DNA of 14,458 nt, taken from assembly GCA_030639705.1 (NCBI GenBank), contig DAOWKX010000201.1, forward strand, positions 1-14,458. The letters are read 5' to 3'. Source of the DNA: Candidatus Aminicenantota bacterium (lineage in GTDB: Bacteria > Acidobacteriota > Aminicenantia > UBA2199). A model generated the notes under the pieces. It had not been told where the DNA came from. It saw nothing but the letters and a program-made list of their open reading frames with translations, and did not search any database. A program made the translations under genes and the position numbers. Below are positions 12,980-14,458 of this stretch, piece by piece (within the stretch, counting starts at the first letter, position 1; every line of letters begins with the position of its first letter).

Positions 12980-14458
12980 ATGTCCAAGAAGTATGTTTAT
13001 TTTTTTTCGAAAGAATTGACAGAAGGAAACAAGGATTTGAAAGAAGCTCTGGGCGGTAAAGGAGCAGCACTGGCTGAAATGTGTAACCTGGGCCTGTCGA
13101 TCCCATCGGGTTTCACCATAACGACTGAAGTATGTAGCTTATACCATCAGAACAAAAAACAATTCCCCCCGGGACTGAAAGAGCAGCTTGAAGAAAACCT
13201 GGATTTGTTAGAAAAAACATTAGGTAAAAAATTGGGGGAACCCGATGATCCTATGTTGATTTCAGTCCGCTCTGGAGCTGCGGTGTCTATGCCTGGAATG
13301 ATGGATAGTATTTTAAATCTGGGATTGAATGATTTATCTGTGGCTGGGTTGGCAAAACACTCGAATAATGAAAGGTTTGCCTATGACTCCTATAGACGAT
13401 TTATTCAGATGTTCGGTGATGTGGTTCTGGGGATTGATCGGGATAAATTTGAGGACATCCTCGAAGAACATAAGAGTAAAAAGGGTGTGTTTCATGATGT
13501 GGAACTAAATAGTGAAGATTTAAAAGAGGTGGTTTTAAAATATAAAAAATTAGTAAAGGAAGAGACCGGGGATGATTTCCCACAGGACTTCAAGGATCAA
13601 TTGTGGTCGTCTATTGCTGCGGTGTTTGATTCCTGGAACAATGAAAGAGCCAAAACCTATCGACGATTGGAAAATATCACCGGATTGCCGGGTACAGCAG
13701 TGAATGTACAGGTAATGGTTTTCGGGAACCTGGGTGAAACATCCGGGACGGGTGTTGTCTTTTCAAGGAATGCCTCAACCGGGAAAAATGAATTTTTTGC
13801 CGAATATTTAATGAATGCCCAGGGTGAAGATGTTGTGGCCGGCATCCGAACTCCCAGACATATTGATGAATTGAAAAAGCAATTTCCTGAAATATACAAA
13901 CAATTGTTACTGGTTAAAGATATTTTAGAGAAACATTATAAAGATATGCAGGATATTGAATTTACCATTCAGGAGGGTGAATTGTTTATATTGCAGGCCA
14001 GGAACGGTAAGCGGACTCCGCTGGCAGCTATTAAAATCGCAATGGATATGGCCAAAGAAGGATTGATTTCGAAAAAAGAGGCTATCATGCGGGTGAATCC
14101 AAAGCAATTAGCTTACCTTCTTCATCCCACTATCAACGAAGATCAAAAATATGAGGCCATTGCCACAGGTCTGGCAGCATCTCCGGGATCGGCAGTGGGG
14201 AAAATTGTTTTTTCTCCAAAAGCGGCTGAGAAGAGGGCAGCCAGGGGTGAAAAGGTAATTTTGCTCAGAAAAGAAACATCCCCTGAAGATATTTCAGGAA
14301 TGGATGCCTCTCAGGGAATCCTGACAGCAACCGGTGGATTAACCTCACATGCTGCGGTTGTGGCCCGAGGAATGGGTAAATGTTGTGTGGCCGGGTGTGG
14401 GGATCTGGTGATGAAATCCAAAAAAAGCTGTGAAATTGCCGGAAAAATATTTAATGAA
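12980..14458 (+). CDS. ppdK: Pyruvate phosphate dikinase, N-terminal 493 codons (runs off right edge)
   Basis: The reading frame is open from ATG 12980 to the window end with no stop. PPDK interconverts pyruvate, ATP and phosphate with PEP, AMP and pyrophosphate. The start MSKKYVYFF is followed by LGGKGAALAEM (about 24-35), the ATP-grasp segment SVRSGAAVSMPGMMDSIL (from Ser95, with Arg97), GETSGTGVVFSR and LQARNGKRT. The swivelling phosphohistidine domain has TGGLTSHAAVVARGMGK, with catalytic His457, equivalent to His455 of the Clostridium symbiosum enzyme. The GGxTSHAA and RNGKR patterns distinguish it from PEP synthase. The C-terminal PEP/pyruvate barrel (about 400 residues) lies beyond the window. 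A GGAGGAG ribosome binding site (12971-12977) sits close to the ATG. Reversibility means it could serve glycolysis or gluconeogenesis; direction is not shown by sequence. Confidence 0.96.
   Translation, partial: MSKKYVYFFSKELTEGNKDLKEALGGKGAALAEMCNLGLSIPSGFTITTEVCSLYHQNKKQFPPGLKEQLEENLDLLEKTLGKKLGEPDDPMLISVRSGAAVSMPGMMDSILNLGLNDLSVAGLAKHSNNERFAYDSYRRFIQMFGDVVLGIDRDKFEDILEEHKSKKGVFHDVELNSEDLKEVVLKYKKLVKEETGDDFPQDFKDQLWSSIAAVFDSWNNERAKTYRRLENITGLPGTAVNVQVMVFGNLGETSGTGVVFSRNASTGKNEFFAEYLMNAQGEDVVAGIRTPRHIDELKKQFPEIYKQLLLVKDILEKHYKDMQDIEFTIQEGELFILQARNGKRTPLAAIKIAMDMAKEGLISKKEAIMRVNPKQLAYLLHPTINEDQKYEAIATGLAASPGSAVGKIVFSPKAAEKRAARGEKVILLRKETSPEDISGMDASQGILTATGGLTSHAAVVARGMGKCCVAGCGDLVMKSKKSCEIAGKIFNE

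Overview
The window is 14.5 kb of densely coding, AT-rich bacterial DNA (roughly 35-40% GC by eye). Genes are packed with ATGA overlaps or short gaps, and no stretch of 300 bases lacks a gene. The organism is very probably a diderm (outer-membrane) bacterium: it has an LptB-type ATPase and a probable lipoprotein. Several intergenic gaps hold near-consensus sigma-70 promoters (TTGACA/TATAAT type, 17-18 bp spacers), and some genes have AGGAG-type ribosome binding sites. That argues against Bacteroidetes-type promoters. I cannot name the phylum from this sequence; the mix of housekeeping genes and a pentapeptide-type M49-like protein would fit a poorly cultured lineage (inference only).

Layout. 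(1) Positions 1-137, minus strand: the first 45 codons of an unrecognised gene running off the left edge, with its own strong promoter and ribosome binding site. (2) Positions 253-6213, plus strand: a probable four-gene unit of a PerM/AI-2E-family membrane protein, an exported M49-like (dipeptidyl peptidase III-like) protein whose HEXXH motif reads HKIAH, a sodium-dependent NSS-family transporter and a short Ski2/Mtr4-like helicase. (3) Positions 6348-7466: a REC-HDOD signalling protein with its own extended -10 promoter. (4) Positions 7477-10841: a strong promoter, tRNA-Leu(CAG), purN starting only 10 nt after the tRNA, an exported protein of unknown function, and recG. (5) Positions 10948-11247: a small probable lipoprotein with four WxxGxW-type repeats at an exact 14-residue period, convergent with (6) lptB (minus strand, 11997-11260). 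(7) From back-to-back promoters at 12035-12101, lptB and a soluble histidine kinase (12131-12895) diverge. (8) Positions 12980-14458: the N-terminal 493 codons of pyruvate phosphate dikinase, running off the right edge just after the catalytic histidine.

Most genes are core functions (purine synthesis, recombination, LPS export, PEP/pyruvate interconversion). No mobile element, CRISPR array, phage gene or defence system is visible. The least ordinary items are the M49-like protein with a lost catalytic glutamate, the tRNA-purN junction where tRNA 3' processing would leave purN with a very short leader lacking an obvious ribosome binding site, the Ski2-like helicase in a transporter operon, and the strictly periodic repeat lipoprotein.
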